DNA of 64,000 nt from Enhygromyxa salina (GCF_000737335.2 NZ_JMCC02000044.1:1-64000); one strand, 5' to 3'; numbered from the stretch's first letter, positions 9,739-19,905 are shown. Numbers and translations are program-made. The notes: generated by a model from the sequence alone, not told the origin.

Positions 9739-10455
9739 ATGAGACGCCCATCGATCCGCTCGGCAGTGCTCGCGTCCACCTGCTTCGCCGCGCTCGCGCT
9801 GTGGCCCGGGGATCTGCTCGCGGCGCCGCCGGCCCCGACCGTGTCGTCGCCGCCCGCGACCAGGCCCGTCGTCGCCCCCAAGGCGAAGCGGGCCACCCGA
9901 CAGCTCGCGGCGGGCGGCGCCTTGATCGGGCTTGGCTTCGCCCTCGAGCTCAGCGGTGCGATCATCTCGACCCGCTGCACGGTGGGCTCGTGGTGTGCGG
10001 CAGGCTTCGCCGCGTCGGCCGGGGAACCGAATGGGCCCAATCGCTACACCCTGATCTCGACGGGCACTTCGAGCACCTACGTCATGGGCCGCGTCGCCGC
10101 GGCGCCGCTGCTGATCGGGGGGTTCACGCTGACGATGGTCGGCGTCGCGTCGTCCAGGGTCCGCGCGTCGACGTGGTCGCACGCGACCAAGCGACGGTTG
10201 GCGTGGTCGCTGTTCGGGGCGGGGATCGGCGTGCTCGTCGGCTCGAGGGTGATGCGGGCCGCGTTCGTGAGCTCGGGTGTCTGTCAGGATCCGATGTGCG
10301 TCCACGGCTTCGATCAAACCAGCCTGTGGCTTGGCCGCGGGCTGACCTTCGCCGGGACCGGCATGCTGGTCCAGGGTGCGGCGAAGCGGACCGAGCTTGG
10401 GATCGGCGGCGGGCCTACGGCGGGGTTTGGGGTGTCGCTCGTCGGTCGGTTTTGA
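9739..10455 (+). CDS. Exported/membrane protein of unknown function
   Basis: A 238-residue protein beginning MRRPSIRSAVLAST, with a signal peptide (residues about 1-27, cleavage likely after LLAA) and a Pro/Ala/Thr-rich linker. The rest contains four hydrophobic segments rich in Gly and Ala (about residues 55-75, 105-130, 150-170, 195-215), separated by short loops with paired cysteines. No known family is recognised. The start at 9739 is chosen because it gives a clean signal peptide; a longer reading from 9619 exists. The gene is bracketed by composite A/B repeats, which might mark it as part of a small mobile or recombining segment. It has no obvious operon partner. Confidence 0.6.
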   Translation: MRRPSIRSAVLASTCFAALALWPGDLLAAPPAPTVSSPPATRPVVAPKAKRATRQLAAGGALIGLGFALELSGAIISTRCTVGSWCAAGFAASAGEPNGPNRYTLISTGTSSTYVMGRVAAAPLLIGGFTLTMVGVASSRVRASTWSHATKRRLAWSLFGAGIGVLVGSRVMRAAFVSSGVCQDPMCVHGFDQTSLWLGRGLTFAGTGMLVQGAAKRTELGIGGGPTAGFGVSLVGRF

Positions 10456-10668
10456 TCCTGGAGCGCCGTGCACGAGCTGGGGGCCCGCCGCCGGGCGTAC
10501 GCTGGCTTGGCGTAGGCGATGAGTCGCGCTCGAGTGGACGGGGCGCGGGTTGTTGGGGCTGCGGCACCTGACCGGCCCCATTGATCCGAGCGGGGCGATC
10601 GTGCTCCCGCGCGTGGTGTTCGAGCGCGTGCTCGATGACGCGGATCAGCCGATGCCGCCGCTCTCGTG

Positions 10669-10708
10669 CAGTACGCCCGGTACAGCGTCGTCGCCGCTCC
10701 TCGCCCTT
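10669..10708 (+). repeat. Direct repeat B, copy 2
   Basis: This is an exact copy of the 40-bp sequence at 9490-9529, here touching hairpin repeat A copy 2. The whole interval 10456-10758 is without a gene; apart from repeats A and B nothing is seen in it. Confidence 0.8.
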
Positions 10709-10757
10709 GGGCCTCAGCTCCGCACCTAACCCGGAACGAACTCAGGGTGTGCGGCAC
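10707..10757 (-). repeat. Hairpin repeat A, copy 2, next to the pseudokinase stop codon
   Basis: This is the inverted partner of 9418-9468. On the minus strand it starts one base after the TAG stop of the pseudokinase gene (10759-10761), so the transcript of the glyA-lipoprotein-pseudokinase unit would end with this hairpin. There is no U-run behind it, so a simple intrinsic terminator is not proven. Confidence 0.7.
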
Positions 10758-10758
10758 A

Positions 10759-12732
10759 CTAGCGGGTGAGCAGGCGGTCGAGCGCCAGCATCAGCTCGCC
10801 GGCCGCGGTCACGACGATCGCCGCGCCATCCATGCGAGAGGTCACCGCTTCGCGCAGCGTGACGTTGGCGAGGCGCAGATCCTCTGGCTCCGGCGCGTTG
10901 GGCTCGCCGCCTGGGTCGAGCAGCTCGAGCGCGAGGGGATCCAGCAACGACGCCCAGCTGGTCGCGGCGTCGAGGGTGCGGCAGCCGTCGGGCCACGCCG
11001 CCAGGCGAAACACCCGGCCTTCGCGGTCGAGGATGTTCTGCAGCCACGGGTTGCGAGCGGTGCACAGCAGGTCGAGCTCGGTGTCCGTCCAGCTGTCGGC
11101 CGCGATCACGTCGACCGCTCGACCGAGCCGGGGGTCGATCCGCGCGGGCCCACGCATGGAGTCTTCGGGGCTCGGGCCGCCGCCCGCGAGGGTGCTCAGA
11201 TCTTCAACGGGCGCGCGCAGGCGCGTGAGTATCTCGCGGGCGCCCGGACGCGCGCGCGGGTCCTCGTCGATCAAGGCGGCGATCTCGTCGCGCTCGCCGG
11301 CCGGGATCTCGTCGAGGGCAGGGGAGAAGCGACCGGCCAACAGGGCGGCCCACAGCGAGCCGATCATGTAGACGTCGCCAGCTTGTGACGGCTCGGCGCC
11401 GCCGCGCTGCTCGGGCGGGGTCATTGACAGCAACTCCTCGAGCCCGCCTGTGCGCGTAGCGACCAGACCCGCGAGGTGATGGGCGCCGAAGGGCCCGAGC
11501 AGCGGACGCCCAAGCGCGTCGCAGACGATCTGACTTGGCAGCAGCGATCCGTGCACGAGCCCGGCGGCGTGCCCCGCCGCGAGGCCATCGAGCATGAAGG
11601 CGACCATGGACCGGGCCCGTGACGTGGCACCCTCGAGGCCGGGCGGACGGATCAAGCTGCGCAGCACCGGCCCCTCGCGGCGGGGCATCGCCAGCAGGCC
11701 AATGTCGGTGTCGAGCCGCAGCACGGGGCGGATCGCGGGGTGGCCCAAGGAGTTGGCGCGAAGCGCCGCGGCGGCGAAGCGCTCGAGCGCCTGGTGGACC
11801 GCGGGGCCCGGCCGCTCGATCTCACCGTACTCGGCGACCAACAGGTGGAGCTCGACCTCCTGCAGGCTGACCCGATCAACGCCGACGTAGGCGGCCCCGG
11901 CGTAGGCGGCCGGCAGCGTGGCGGTGACCCGATAGCGACCTTGCGGCGCGAGCTCGCTGGGGCTGCGCTCGGGCTCGTCATCGTCGGCCTCGGCGAGCAC
12001 CAACTGGCCGGCGAGATCGTGACCCAGGCTCGACAGCGCCCGAGCCAGCAGGGTCCGAACTTGGCGACCCAGCTCGCCCTCGAGCGCGCCGAGCCGGCGG
12101 GCCCGCTGCGCGTGGCGGGCCGTGGCTTCGGCGTCGCCAAGATCCCAGCTCAGCGCGGCCGCCAACGCGTGCTCGCGCGCCGACGAGGCCGAGGCAGGGT
12201 TGCCCAGCTGCGGGTGGGCGTGCAGGGCGAAGTCGTGGTTGGCAAGGGAATCGAGCGGGCCAAGGGTCTCGAGCGCGCGCCTGGGCAGGCCAGCGTCGGC
12301 CAGGGTCTGCGCCGCCGCCAGCCGATCACCCGCGTTCATCAGCGCCGCCGCGCGCAGCTCGGGGCGGGCCTCGGCGAGCTCGAGCACCTGCGCGGCGTCC
12401 TCGTGGCGACCGCGTCGCTCGAGCTGCTTGGCGGCGTCGTGCAGCAGCTCTGGTTGATCGCGCGCGTCGGCGAGCACCTGAAACACCAACTGCCACACAC
12501 CAGGGATCCCGGACTCGATCGCGGTCCGCAGCGCGTCGAGGACTCGACCGCCGCTGAGATAGTGCGAGGTCGCGCCCGCGAAGTCCCAGATCTGCTCGAG
12601 CACCCAGCCGGCCTGCGCGTGGCGGTTGGCGCGGGCGAGCTCGGCGGCCAGGCTCTCGTGCTCGCCCGCGTCGAGCCGCGCGCGGGCGGCCGCGTCGAGC
12701 GAGCGACCAAGATCTTCGGGACGCGCCATCAC
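10759..12732 (-). CDS. TPR-like protein with a degenerate (pseudo)kinase domain
   Basis: This 657-residue protein has about 250 N-terminal Ala/Leu-rich residues with helical TPR-like repeats, then a serine/threonine kinase-like domain from about residue 266 (GRYRVTATLPAAYAGAAYVG). The kinase lobe keeps the spacing of a bacterial Hanks kinase but has lost its catalytic residues: the HRD motif reads HGS (394-396), followed by LLPSQIV in place of LKPxNI, and DFG reads PFG (414-416). No beta-3 lysine is evident. It should therefore be a pseudokinase, perhaps a binding scaffold or sensor. It starts 6 bp after a lipoprotein gene and is the last gene of a glyA-lipoprotein-pseudokinase series. The C-terminal 150 residues are unassigned. 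Confidence 0.75.
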   Translation of the reverse strand: MMARPEDLGRSLDAAARARLDAGEHESLAAELARANRHAQAGWVLEQIWDFAGATSHYLSGGRVLDALRTAIESGIPGVWQLVFQVLADARDQPELLHDAAKQLERRGRHEDAAQVLELAEARPELRAAALMNAGDRLAAAQTLADAGLPRRALETLGPLDSLANHDFALHAHPQLGNPASASSAREHALAAALSWDLGDAEATARHAQRARRLGALEGELGRQVRTLLARALSSLGHDLAGQLVLAEADDDEPERSPSELAPQGRYRVTATLPAAYAGAAYVGVDRVSLQEVELHLLVAEYGEIERPGPAVHQALERFAAAALRANSLGHPAIRPVLRLDTDIGLLAMPRREGPVLRSLIRPPGLEGATSRARSMVAFMLDGLAAGHAAGLVHGSLLPSQIVCDALGRPLLGPFGAHHLAGLVATRTGGLEELLSMTPPEQRGGAEPSQAGDVYMIGSLWAALLAGRFSPALDEIPAGERDEIAALIDEDPRARPGAREILTRLRAPVEDLSTLAGGGPSPEDSMRGPARIDPRLGRAVDVIAADSWTDTELDLLCTARNPWLQNILDREGRVFRLAAWPDGCRTLDAATSWASLLDPLALELLDPGGEPNAPEPEDLRLANVTLREAVTSRMDGAAIVVTAAGELMLALDRLLTR

Positions 12733-12738
12733 GAAGGT

Positions 12739-14433
12739 CTACAACTTCTCGATCTTGACCTCGACCTCGGGGTCGGGGCCGACGATCGGGTCGTCCGGGA
12801 GCGAGTATTCGTCGGGGTGCATGCCCTTGGGCGTAGCAAGCAGCTTCATCAGGCCGAGCGGGGCCCAGTAGAAGCGATCGAAGCCGACCATGCGCGCCGG
12901 CTCGTCGCCGATCAGCGACAGGCCGAAGCCCGCGAGCGCGCCGCGGGGGTCACCGGTCACGCGCGCGGTGATCGTGGCGACGTCGCCAAGGTCCGCGCAG
13001 GCCTGGCCGATCGTCAGCATGACATCGTCGGGCGGACCGATCTGCGCGTGGATCCACAGCGCGGCCCTGGCCCAACACAGCGCTTCGCGTCCAGCGTCGA
13101 CCGCCAGCGCGCTCGCGGCCGGCTCGGGCAGGCGCGCGAGCAGCATGATCCGCCGCAGGTGCAGGTGGACGCCCGTTGACCACTGCCCGCTCACCAGCGC
13201 GACCTCGGGCAGCTCGAGGGCCCGCAGCGCGCGACGCTGCGGCTCGATCACGCCAAGGTCGAGCAGCTCGAGCACCAGTTGGCCCTCGCTCAGCGTGGTG
13301 TCGCCGAGCATCGCGACGTAGCGGGCGCAGTCGAGCGTGGGCGCGTCGACCTCGGGGATCGCCTCGAGCTCGGTGCGCAGGCGCGACAGGCTGGCCTCGC
13401 AGCGAGCGGTGTCGACGGGGCGGGGTTGATCCTGGTCGAGCAAGTCGGCGTCTTGGCCAGCGAGCAAGGCCTCGCGCAGCGCTTGCCAGCGCGCGACGTG
13501 ACGCTCGATCTCGGCGAACGCGGGCCCCGGCACCAGATCGATCCGCTCTTCCACGGACAGCCGCCGCGTCAGGGCGGCCGCCCCGACGATCGCGGGCAGT
13601 CGCTCGACGCTGGCTTCACCGAGCCCGAGCGGCGCGGGCTTGGCGGTCCATTCGTGGGTCTGGCTCGCCTCGGGCAGGGCAGCCGCGAGCTGCTCGAGCC
13701 AGGCGCGGTGTTCGTCGCAGGCCGCGGCGAGCTGCTCGAGCCCGAGCCTGATCGGGTCGTGGCCCTCGGCGAGCAGCGGCGCGGCGGCGAGCGTCCTGGC
13801 CTGGTGCGCGAGCGCGTCGCTGACGATCGCCGCGCGCGTGACCCCTGCGACCGAGGCCGCGCTCAGCTGGGTCTGCAGGCTCTCGACGTCGAGCGCGAGC
13901 GCGGCCGGCAGTGCCTCGCAGGGCCCGTCGCAGGTGTCGTGGATCAATTGGTAGCGCAGCTCGTCGAGCGCAGTGGCGACCGCGTGCAGCCCGACCATCG
14001 GATCTTGACGGAGGCGCGGCCGGCGGTAGAGATCGTCGTTGAGCCGCGCGAACGCGAAGCGCATCGTTCGAAGGATCACGACCTCGGCCGCGGGCAGGTA
14101 GGACTCGTCGATCTCGTCGACCGTCTGCCGCGCGGCGTCGGCGATCGGCTCGAGCGCGCGCCGCTGGGTTGGCCGCAGCGGAGGACTGCCGGCCGGCGCC
14201 AGCCCAGCCTGCCACGCGCTGACGGGGTCTGCGGCGATCAACGCCGCGCGAGCCGAGGGCAGCGCGCGCTCGACCGCCTCGCGGTAGGCCTCGCGCTTGA
14301 GCTCGTCGGCCTCGCCCGTGTTGATCGCGGGCGGCTCGACCCGCTGATCGGGCTCGGGCGGATCCTTGCAGCCAAGCAGCGCGAGCGCACATGTGAGCGC
14401 GGTGAGGACTCGGCGGGGCACGAGTCCGAGCAT
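12739..14433 (-). CDS. Large lipoprotein of unknown function
   Basis: A 564-residue predicted lipoprotein. The N-terminus MLGLVPRRVLTALTCALALL is followed by GCKD, a good lipobox with Cys as the acylation site, then an acidic/Pro linker and a long alpha-helical Ala/Leu/Glu-rich domain without recognised family. A reading of 762 residues opens further upstream, but the extra part lies antisense to glyA and lacks a signal, so the start at 14433 is chosen. It is 47 bp downstream of glyA and 6 bp upstream of the pseudokinase gene. A joint job with the pseudokinase at the envelope is possible from spacing only. Confidence 0.7.
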   Translation of the reverse strand: MLGLVPRRVLTALTCALALLGCKDPPEPDQRVEPPAINTGEADELKREAYREAVERALPSARAALIAADPVSAWQAGLAPAGSPPLRPTQRRALEPIADAARQTVDEIDESYLPAAEVVILRTMRFAFARLNDDLYRRPRLRQDPMVGLHAVATALDELRYQLIHDTCDGPCEALPAALALDVESLQTQLSAASVAGVTRAAIVSDALAHQARTLAAAPLLAEGHDPIRLGLEQLAAACDEHRAWLEQLAAALPEASQTHEWTAKPAPLGLGEASVERLPAIVGAAALTRRLSVEERIDLVPGPAFAEIERHVARWQALREALLAGQDADLLDQDQPRPVDTARCEASLSRLRTELEAIPEVDAPTLDCARYVAMLGDTTLSEGQLVLELLDLGVIEPQRRALRALELPEVALVSGQWSTGVHLHLRRIMLLARLPEPAASALAVDAGREALCWARAALWIHAQIGPPDDVMLTIGQACADLGDVATITARVTGDPRGALAGFGLSLIGDEPARMVGFDRFYWAPLGLMKLLATPKGMHPDEYSLPDDPIVGPDPEVEVKIEKL

Positions 14434-14480
14434 AGCTGTTATGAGCCGCGGCCGTTGAGCCGCCCTACCAACCGCCCCAA

Positions 14481-15749
<1,269 letters not shown>

Positions 15750-15940
15750 TGGGATGGGTTGTCGACTGAGCCTGGTCCAAAGTCAAAGCCCGCGGTAGCC
15801 AGTGATCGTCCGATCGAAGCGGCGCGAATTGGTCCAAAGCACAGTCGCCCGTGTCGTCAGCTCATCGCCGATCCCGCGCAGGATTTTTCCGTACGTTGGG
15901 CGACGCCACACACACAGGAAAAAACGTTCAGAGCCGGCCA

Positions 15941-16882
15941 ATGGCTCAGCAACCTGGTACGCTCGGTTGGATGACCTCGGTGCCGCCTAGTGATTCGACG
16001 GTCGTGCGTGAGCCGACGGTCGTGACCACGCTACGAGCGCTCGAGGACATGGTGCGCGGGCCAGCCTGTCTGGTCGTGCTGCAGGGCGACAACATCGGTC
16101 ACACCTACGATCTCGACGCCAACAAGGTGCTCACGATCGGGCGCGGTCGCGACAACCACATCTGCGTCAACCATCGGTCCGTGTCGCGCAACCACGCAGA
16201 GATCCACGTCGACGATCGCGGCGCGCAGCTGCGGGATCTTCGGTCTACCAACGGCACCTTTGTCAACGAATCGCAGGTCGGCAACGCGTACCTCCGCGAC
16301 GGCGATCGCATCAAGGTTGGCCGCACGATCCTCAAGTTTCTCAACGGCAGCGCGGTCGAGGCCGCCTACCACGAGCGGGTCTACACAATGACCCGCTACG
16401 ACGCGCTGACCGGCGTCTACAACCGGCGCAGCTTCGACGAAAAGATCGAAGACGAGGTCGGGCGGGCGCATCGCTACGAGCGGCCGCTCGCGCTGTTGTT
16501 GTTCGACATCGATCACTTCAAGCGCTGCAACGACACCTACGGCCATCGCACTGGCGACTACGTGCTCCGCGAGGTCGCGCAGCTGGTCCAGGGGCGCGCG
16601 CGCAAGCACGACTTCGTGGCTCGCTACGGCGGCGAGGAGTTCGCCGTGATGTTGCACGAGTTCGAAGAGCCCGGGCCGCCGCTGTTCGCCGAAGAGATTC
16701 GGGCCCTCGTCGAGGGGCACAAGTTCGAGTTCGAGGGCCACGAGATATCCATTACGATCTCGATCGGGTTGGTCGTGTGGAGCGCCGCGTACGAGAACTC
16801 GGGGCAGATGATCGAGGCGGCGGACCGCTGCTTGTACGGGGCCAAGGCGGGCGGCCGCAACCGGGTCGTCGCGGCTGACTGA
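15941..16882 (+). CDS. FHA-GGDEF diguanylate cyclase
   Basis: The protein pairs an N-terminal forkhead-associated domain (about residues 44-138; TIGRGRDNHI, SVSRNHAEIH, RSTNGTFVN), which binds phosphothreonine, with a C-terminal GGDEF domain. The active site reads GGEEF (residues 230-234), so the enzyme should make cyclic di-GMP from GTP. Six residues upstream an RKHD (221-224) fits the RxxD inhibitory site, so product feedback is expected. There is no membrane segment. The start is uncertain: ATG 15941 is used, ATG 15971 would give a shorter tail, and a reading from 15851 is also open. A Ser/Thr kinase is the likely partner of the FHA domain; none with an intact active site lies in this window. 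Confidence 0.92.
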   Translation: MAQQPGTLGWMTSVPPSDSTVVREPTVVTTLRALEDMVRGPACLVVLQGDNIGHTYDLDANKVLTIGRGRDNHICVNHRSVSRNHAEIHVDDRGAQLRDLRSTNGTFVNESQVGNAYLRDGDRIKVGRTILKFLNGSAVEAAYHERVYTMTRYDALTGVYNRRSFDEKIEDEVGRAHRYERPLALLLFDIDHFKRCNDTYGHRTGDYVLREVAQLVQGRARKHDFVARYGGEEFAVMLHEFEEPGPPLFAEEIRALVEGHKFEFEGHEISITISIGLVVWSAAYENSGQMIEAADRCLYGAKAGGRNRVVAAD

Positions 16883-16922
16883 CTAGCCGACTGGCTGACT
16901 GGCTGACTGGCTGACTGACTGG
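16875..16922 (+). repeat. Short tandem repeat of CTGACTGG
   Basis: About six imperfect units of the 8-mer CTGACTGG and its variants CTGACT and CCGACTGG overlap the stop codon of the cyclase gene. It is a small slippage-prone tract that could change the last codons or the 3' end. Confidence 0.8.
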
Positions 16923-17007
16923 GTCGTCGTCGCGCCGACCGGTTGTGCTTTCTCGCCATTTCCTGAATCGTTGCGCCGGGAAGCATGAGCGCGACGAAAC
17001 CAGAGAC

Positions 17008-17056
17008 TTCGCTGCCCGGGGTGAAGCAGTCCACGAAGGCGTCCGCAAGCGGGCGA
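17008..17056 (+). repeat. 49-bp intergenic repeat R2, copy 1 (before the trp region)
   Basis: This sequence, with the core CGAAGGCGTCCGCAAGCGG, recurs with six mismatches at 24403-24451 between the HIRAN gene and trpB. Both copies have the same orientation. It falls in a possible N-terminal extension of the SRPBCC gene, which argues that the extension is not real coding sequence. Confidence 0.75.
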
Positions 17057-17116
17057 GAAGCCCTCGCCCGAGCTGAGAACAGCTTAGCGGGAACCGAGCC
17101 ACCCAGCTTGAAGCTG

Positions 17117-17641
17117 ATGCTCAAGTGGGTCGGCATCGTGTTGGTGTTGGCGGCCGTGTCCGTGGTCGTGGTCGGGCTGTTTTTGCCGCGGCAGTGGCAC
17201 GTCGAGCGCAGCGTCGAGATCGAGGCCGAGGTCGCGCAGATCCACGCGTTGGTGGCGGACGTCGAGCGCTGGGAAGCCTGGATGTTCGATCCTGCCCAGG
17301 CCGAGGCCGGGATGGAGGTGGAGACCCAAGGCGATCCGGGCGGCGTCGGGTCGACGGTCACGTGGTCCGGCAAGGGCAGCAATGGGGCGATGACCTTGGT
17401 CGAGGTCAACCCGGAGCAGGGGGTGCGCTGGGATGGGCGGATCGAGACCGATGAGATCAACAACCATGGCTCGATCCGCTACGAGCCGCTCGGCAACGGG
17501 CGCGTGCGGGTGACGCTGATCGACGAAGGCACGCTGCCGCCCGTGTTCGGCGGGTACTTCGCGCCGGTCATGAACTCGGCGCTGTCGCAGCACTTCGAGG
17601 CCGCGCTCGGGCGGCTCGCGGTCGCGGCCAAGGCTCCCTGA
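17117..17641 (+). CDS. SRPBCC-fold membrane-anchored protein
   Basis: The gene encodes an N-terminal membrane segment (about residues 4-22, MLKWVGIVLVLAAVSVVVVG) and a SRPBCC/polyketide-cyclase-like domain that begins WHVERSVEIEAEVAQIHALV and has the usual DVERWEAWMFD and RWDGRI pattern. Such folds bind hydrophobic ligands; no specific one can be named. The start at 17117 is preferred: a longer reading from 16985 would translate the intergenic repeat R2. Its TGA overlaps the ATG of trpE (TGATG), so it is translationally coupled to the tryptophan genes, although it has no known role there. Confidence 0.75.
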   Translation: MLKWVGIVLVLAAVSVVVVGLFLPRQWHVERSVEIEAEVAQIHALVADVERWEAWMFDPAQAEAGMEVETQGDPGGVGSTVTWSGKGSNGAMTLVEVNPEQGVRWDGRIETDEINNHGSIRYEPLGNGRVRVTLIDEGTLPPVFGGYFAPVMNSALSQHFEAALGRLAVAAKAP

Positions 17642-19230
17642 TGCTGTTCCCGGTCTGGCGCGAGCTGCTGTGTGACGGCGAGACCCCCGTTGGGGTGTTC
17701 GCGCGCCTGCGCGGGTGCTTGGGCAGCCGCTCGCAGCACAGCTTTCTGCTCGAGTCCGTCGTCGGCGGCGAACGCTGGGCCCGCTGGAGCTTCATCGGCG
17801 TGGGACACCGGGCGCTGGTTCGGGGCTGGTGGCGCGAGGGGCGGTTGGTCGTCGAGTGCGAGGCGGGACCGGGCTTCGAGCCCACGCTCGACGCGCTGAG
17901 CGGGCCGCAAGGCGGCTTTGGTGAGGGCAGCGGGGCGGCGCTGATCGAGGCCTTGCTCGCCCGCTACCGCGGCGGCGTCGATCCAGACGAGCCCGCGAGC
18001 GAGGACGAGCTGCCGCGGTTTTGGGGCGGGCTCGTCGGGGTCTGGGGCCACGACATGGTCCGCGATCTCGAGCGGATCCCCATGCCCGCGTGGGCCAGCC
18101 CGGAGCAGCTGCCAGCGTTCGAGCTGCTCGTGACCGACACGCTGGTCGTGTTCGACAACCTCTCGCAAAAGGTCCGTGTGTTCGCGACGGCGTGCCCGGC
18201 CGAGGACGGGGGCGTGGATCGAGCGCGCGACGCTGCGCGCAGCCGGGTCGACGCCGTGATCCGGGCGCTGCGCCAAGGTCCCACGCTTCAGCCGCGCGGC
18301 CTCGATGAGCAGCGCGTCGCTCCGCCGCCCCAGCTGGCGCCCGATTGGATCGGCGCAGGGTTCCCCCAGCGGGTCGAGCAGGCGAAGCAGCATGTCGAGT
18401 CGGGCGACGTGTTTCAGGTCGTGCTCAGCCAGCGCTTCGACCAGCCGCGCGCGCGGGACGGGCTGAAGATCGACCCGCTGGATGTCTATCGAATGCTGCG
18501 CGTGACCAACCCGGCGCCGTACATGTACTTGCTCGAGCTGCCGTCGGCGAGCTTGGCGGGGGCCTCGCCGGAGGTGTTGGTGCGCGTCGACCCCGGCACC
18601 CCGCCCGGCACTACACCCGGCACCCAGCACCAACGCGTCACCGTGCGGCCGCTGGCGGGCACGCGCGGACGTGGCCGCGACAAAGCGGAGGACCAGGCGC
18701 TCGAGCGCGAGCTGCTCGCGGATCCCAAGGAGCGGGCCGAGCACTTGATGCTGATCGATCTGGGCCGCAACGACATCGGCCGGATAGCCGCCGCCGGTAC
18801 GGTCGAGGTCGAGGCTTCGTTCGAGATCGAGCGCTACAGCAAGGTCATGCACATCGTCTCGGAGGTGTCCGGCACCCTCGCGGATGGGTTGACGGTCGTC
18901 GACGCGCTGCGTTCTACGTTCCCAGCCGGCACGCTCAGCGGCGCGCCCAAGGTCCGCGCGCTGCAGATCATCGACGAGCTCGAGCCGGCACCGCGCGGCT
19001 GGTACGGCGGCGCGGTCGGCTACTTTGGGTTCGACGGTGGCGCCGACTTTGCGATCTGCATCCGCACGGTCGTGCTCACAGACGACAGCGTGCGGGTCCA
19101 GGCCGGCGCTGGGATCGTCTACGACTCCGATCCCCACGCCGAGGATGACGAGTGCGCCCGCAAGGCCGCCGCGGTGCTCCGGGCGATCGAGCTGGCCCGG
19201 GCCCGCGCGCAGACCGGGGAGCCGACATGA
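17641..19230 (+). CDS. trpE: Anthranilate synthase component I
   Basis: TrpE makes anthranilate from chorismate, using ammonia delivered by TrpG; it is the first committed enzyme of tryptophan synthesis. The 529-residue protein carries the chorismate-binding C-terminal half with VFQVVLSQRF, MYLLELPSASLAGASPEVLV, PLAGTRGRG, LIDLGRNDIGR and the TFPAGTLSGAPKVRALQII block, all intact. It overlaps the preceding SRPBCC gene by one base and the following trpG by four bases (ATGA), so trpE and trpG should be made in equal amounts. No leader peptide or attenuator was recognised. Confidence 0.97.
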   Translation: MLFPVWRELLCDGETPVGVFARLRGCLGSRSQHSFLLESVVGGERWARWSFIGVGHRALVRGWWREGRLVVECEAGPGFEPTLDALSGPQGGFGEGSGAALIEALLARYRGGVDPDEPASEDELPRFWGGLVGVWGHDMVRDLERIPMPAWASPEQLPAFELLVTDTLVVFDNLSQKVRVFATACPAEDGGVDRARDAARSRVDAVIRALRQGPTLQPRGLDEQRVAPPPQLAPDWIGAGFPQRVEQAKQHVESGDVFQVVLSQRFDQPRARDGLKIDPLDVYRMLRVTNPAPYMYLLELPSASLAGASPEVLVRVDPGTPPGTTPGTQHQRVTVRPLAGTRGRGRDKAEDQALERELLADPKERAEHLMLIDLGRNDIGRIAAAGTVEVEASFEIERYSKVMHIVSEVSGTLADGLTVVDALRSTFPAGTLSGAPKVRALQIIDELEPAPRGWYGGAVGYFGFDGGADFAICIRTVVLTDDSVRVQAGAGIVYDSDPHAEDDECARKAAAVLRAIELARARAQTGEPT

Positions 19231-19886
19231 GCGCCAGCTTGCCGGGGGGCCGCCGCTACCGGCCGCCGTCGGGTCGGGTCCGCGAAGCCACGCGGGTGGT
19301 GGTGATCGACAACTACGACTCGTTCACCTTCAACCTGGTCCAGTATCTGCTCGAGCTTGGGGCCGTCGTCGACGTGTACCGCAACGACGCGGTCACGGCC
19401 GCGCAGGTGCTGGCGGATCGGGCGAGTCACCTGTTGTTGTCGCCGGGACCCGGTCGGCCGCAAGACAGCGGTGTGTGCCAGGATCTGTGCGCGGCGGTGT
19501 GCGACCCCAAGCGCCCGCCGCTGCCAACGCTGGGCGTGTGTCTGGGCCACCAGACCCTGTGCGAGGTCCACGGCGCGACCGTCGAGCGGGCCGCGAGGAT
19601 CATGCATGGCAAGCGCTCGCCCATGATCCACGCGGGCGCGGGCGTGTACGCCGGGCTGCCCTCGCCGTTCGAGGCGACCCGCTACCACAGCCTGATCGTC
19701 GATCAGGCCACGCTCCCGGATCAGCTGATCGCCGACGCCCACACCCCCGAGGGTGAGCTGATGGGCGTGCACCACCGCGACCGCCCCGTGTTCGGCGTGC
19801 AGTATCACCCCGAGTCGATCCTGACCGAGCACGGCCACCGCCTGCTCGAGAACTTCTTGAACGTGGTTGCCGGTGACCCCAGCTAG
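19227..19886 (+). CDS. trpG: Anthranilate synthase component II (glutamine amidotransferase)
   Basis: TrpG is the class I glutamine amidotransferase subunit that supplies ammonia to TrpE. The 219-residue protein has the nucleophile Cys105 in GVCLGHQTLC, the oxyanion strand LLLSPGPGRP and the catalytic His/Glu in FGVQYHPES. The start at 19227 overlaps the trpE stop (ATGA); an upstream in-frame reading from 19152 lies inside trpE and is not used. About 25 residues precede the family core, rich in Arg, Gly and Ser. trpD starts just after its end. Confidence 0.96.
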   Translation: MSASLPGGRRYRPPSGRVREATRVVVIDNYDSFTFNLVQYLLELGAVVDVYRNDAVTAAQVLADRASHLLLSPGPGRPQDSGVCQDLCAAVCDPKRPPLPTLGVCLGHQTLCEVHGATVERAARIMHGKRSPMIHAGAGVYAGLPSPFEATRYHSLIVDQATLPDQLIADAHTPEGELMGVHHRDRPVFGVQYHPESILTEHGHRLLENFLNVVAGDPS

Positions 19887-19905
19887 CCAAGCGCCGGGAT
19901 CGGCC

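Noticed and set aside
16985..17116. A 44-codon N-terminal extension of the SRPBCC protein
   Set aside because: It would translate repeat R2, which also occurs in a plain spacer at 24403.
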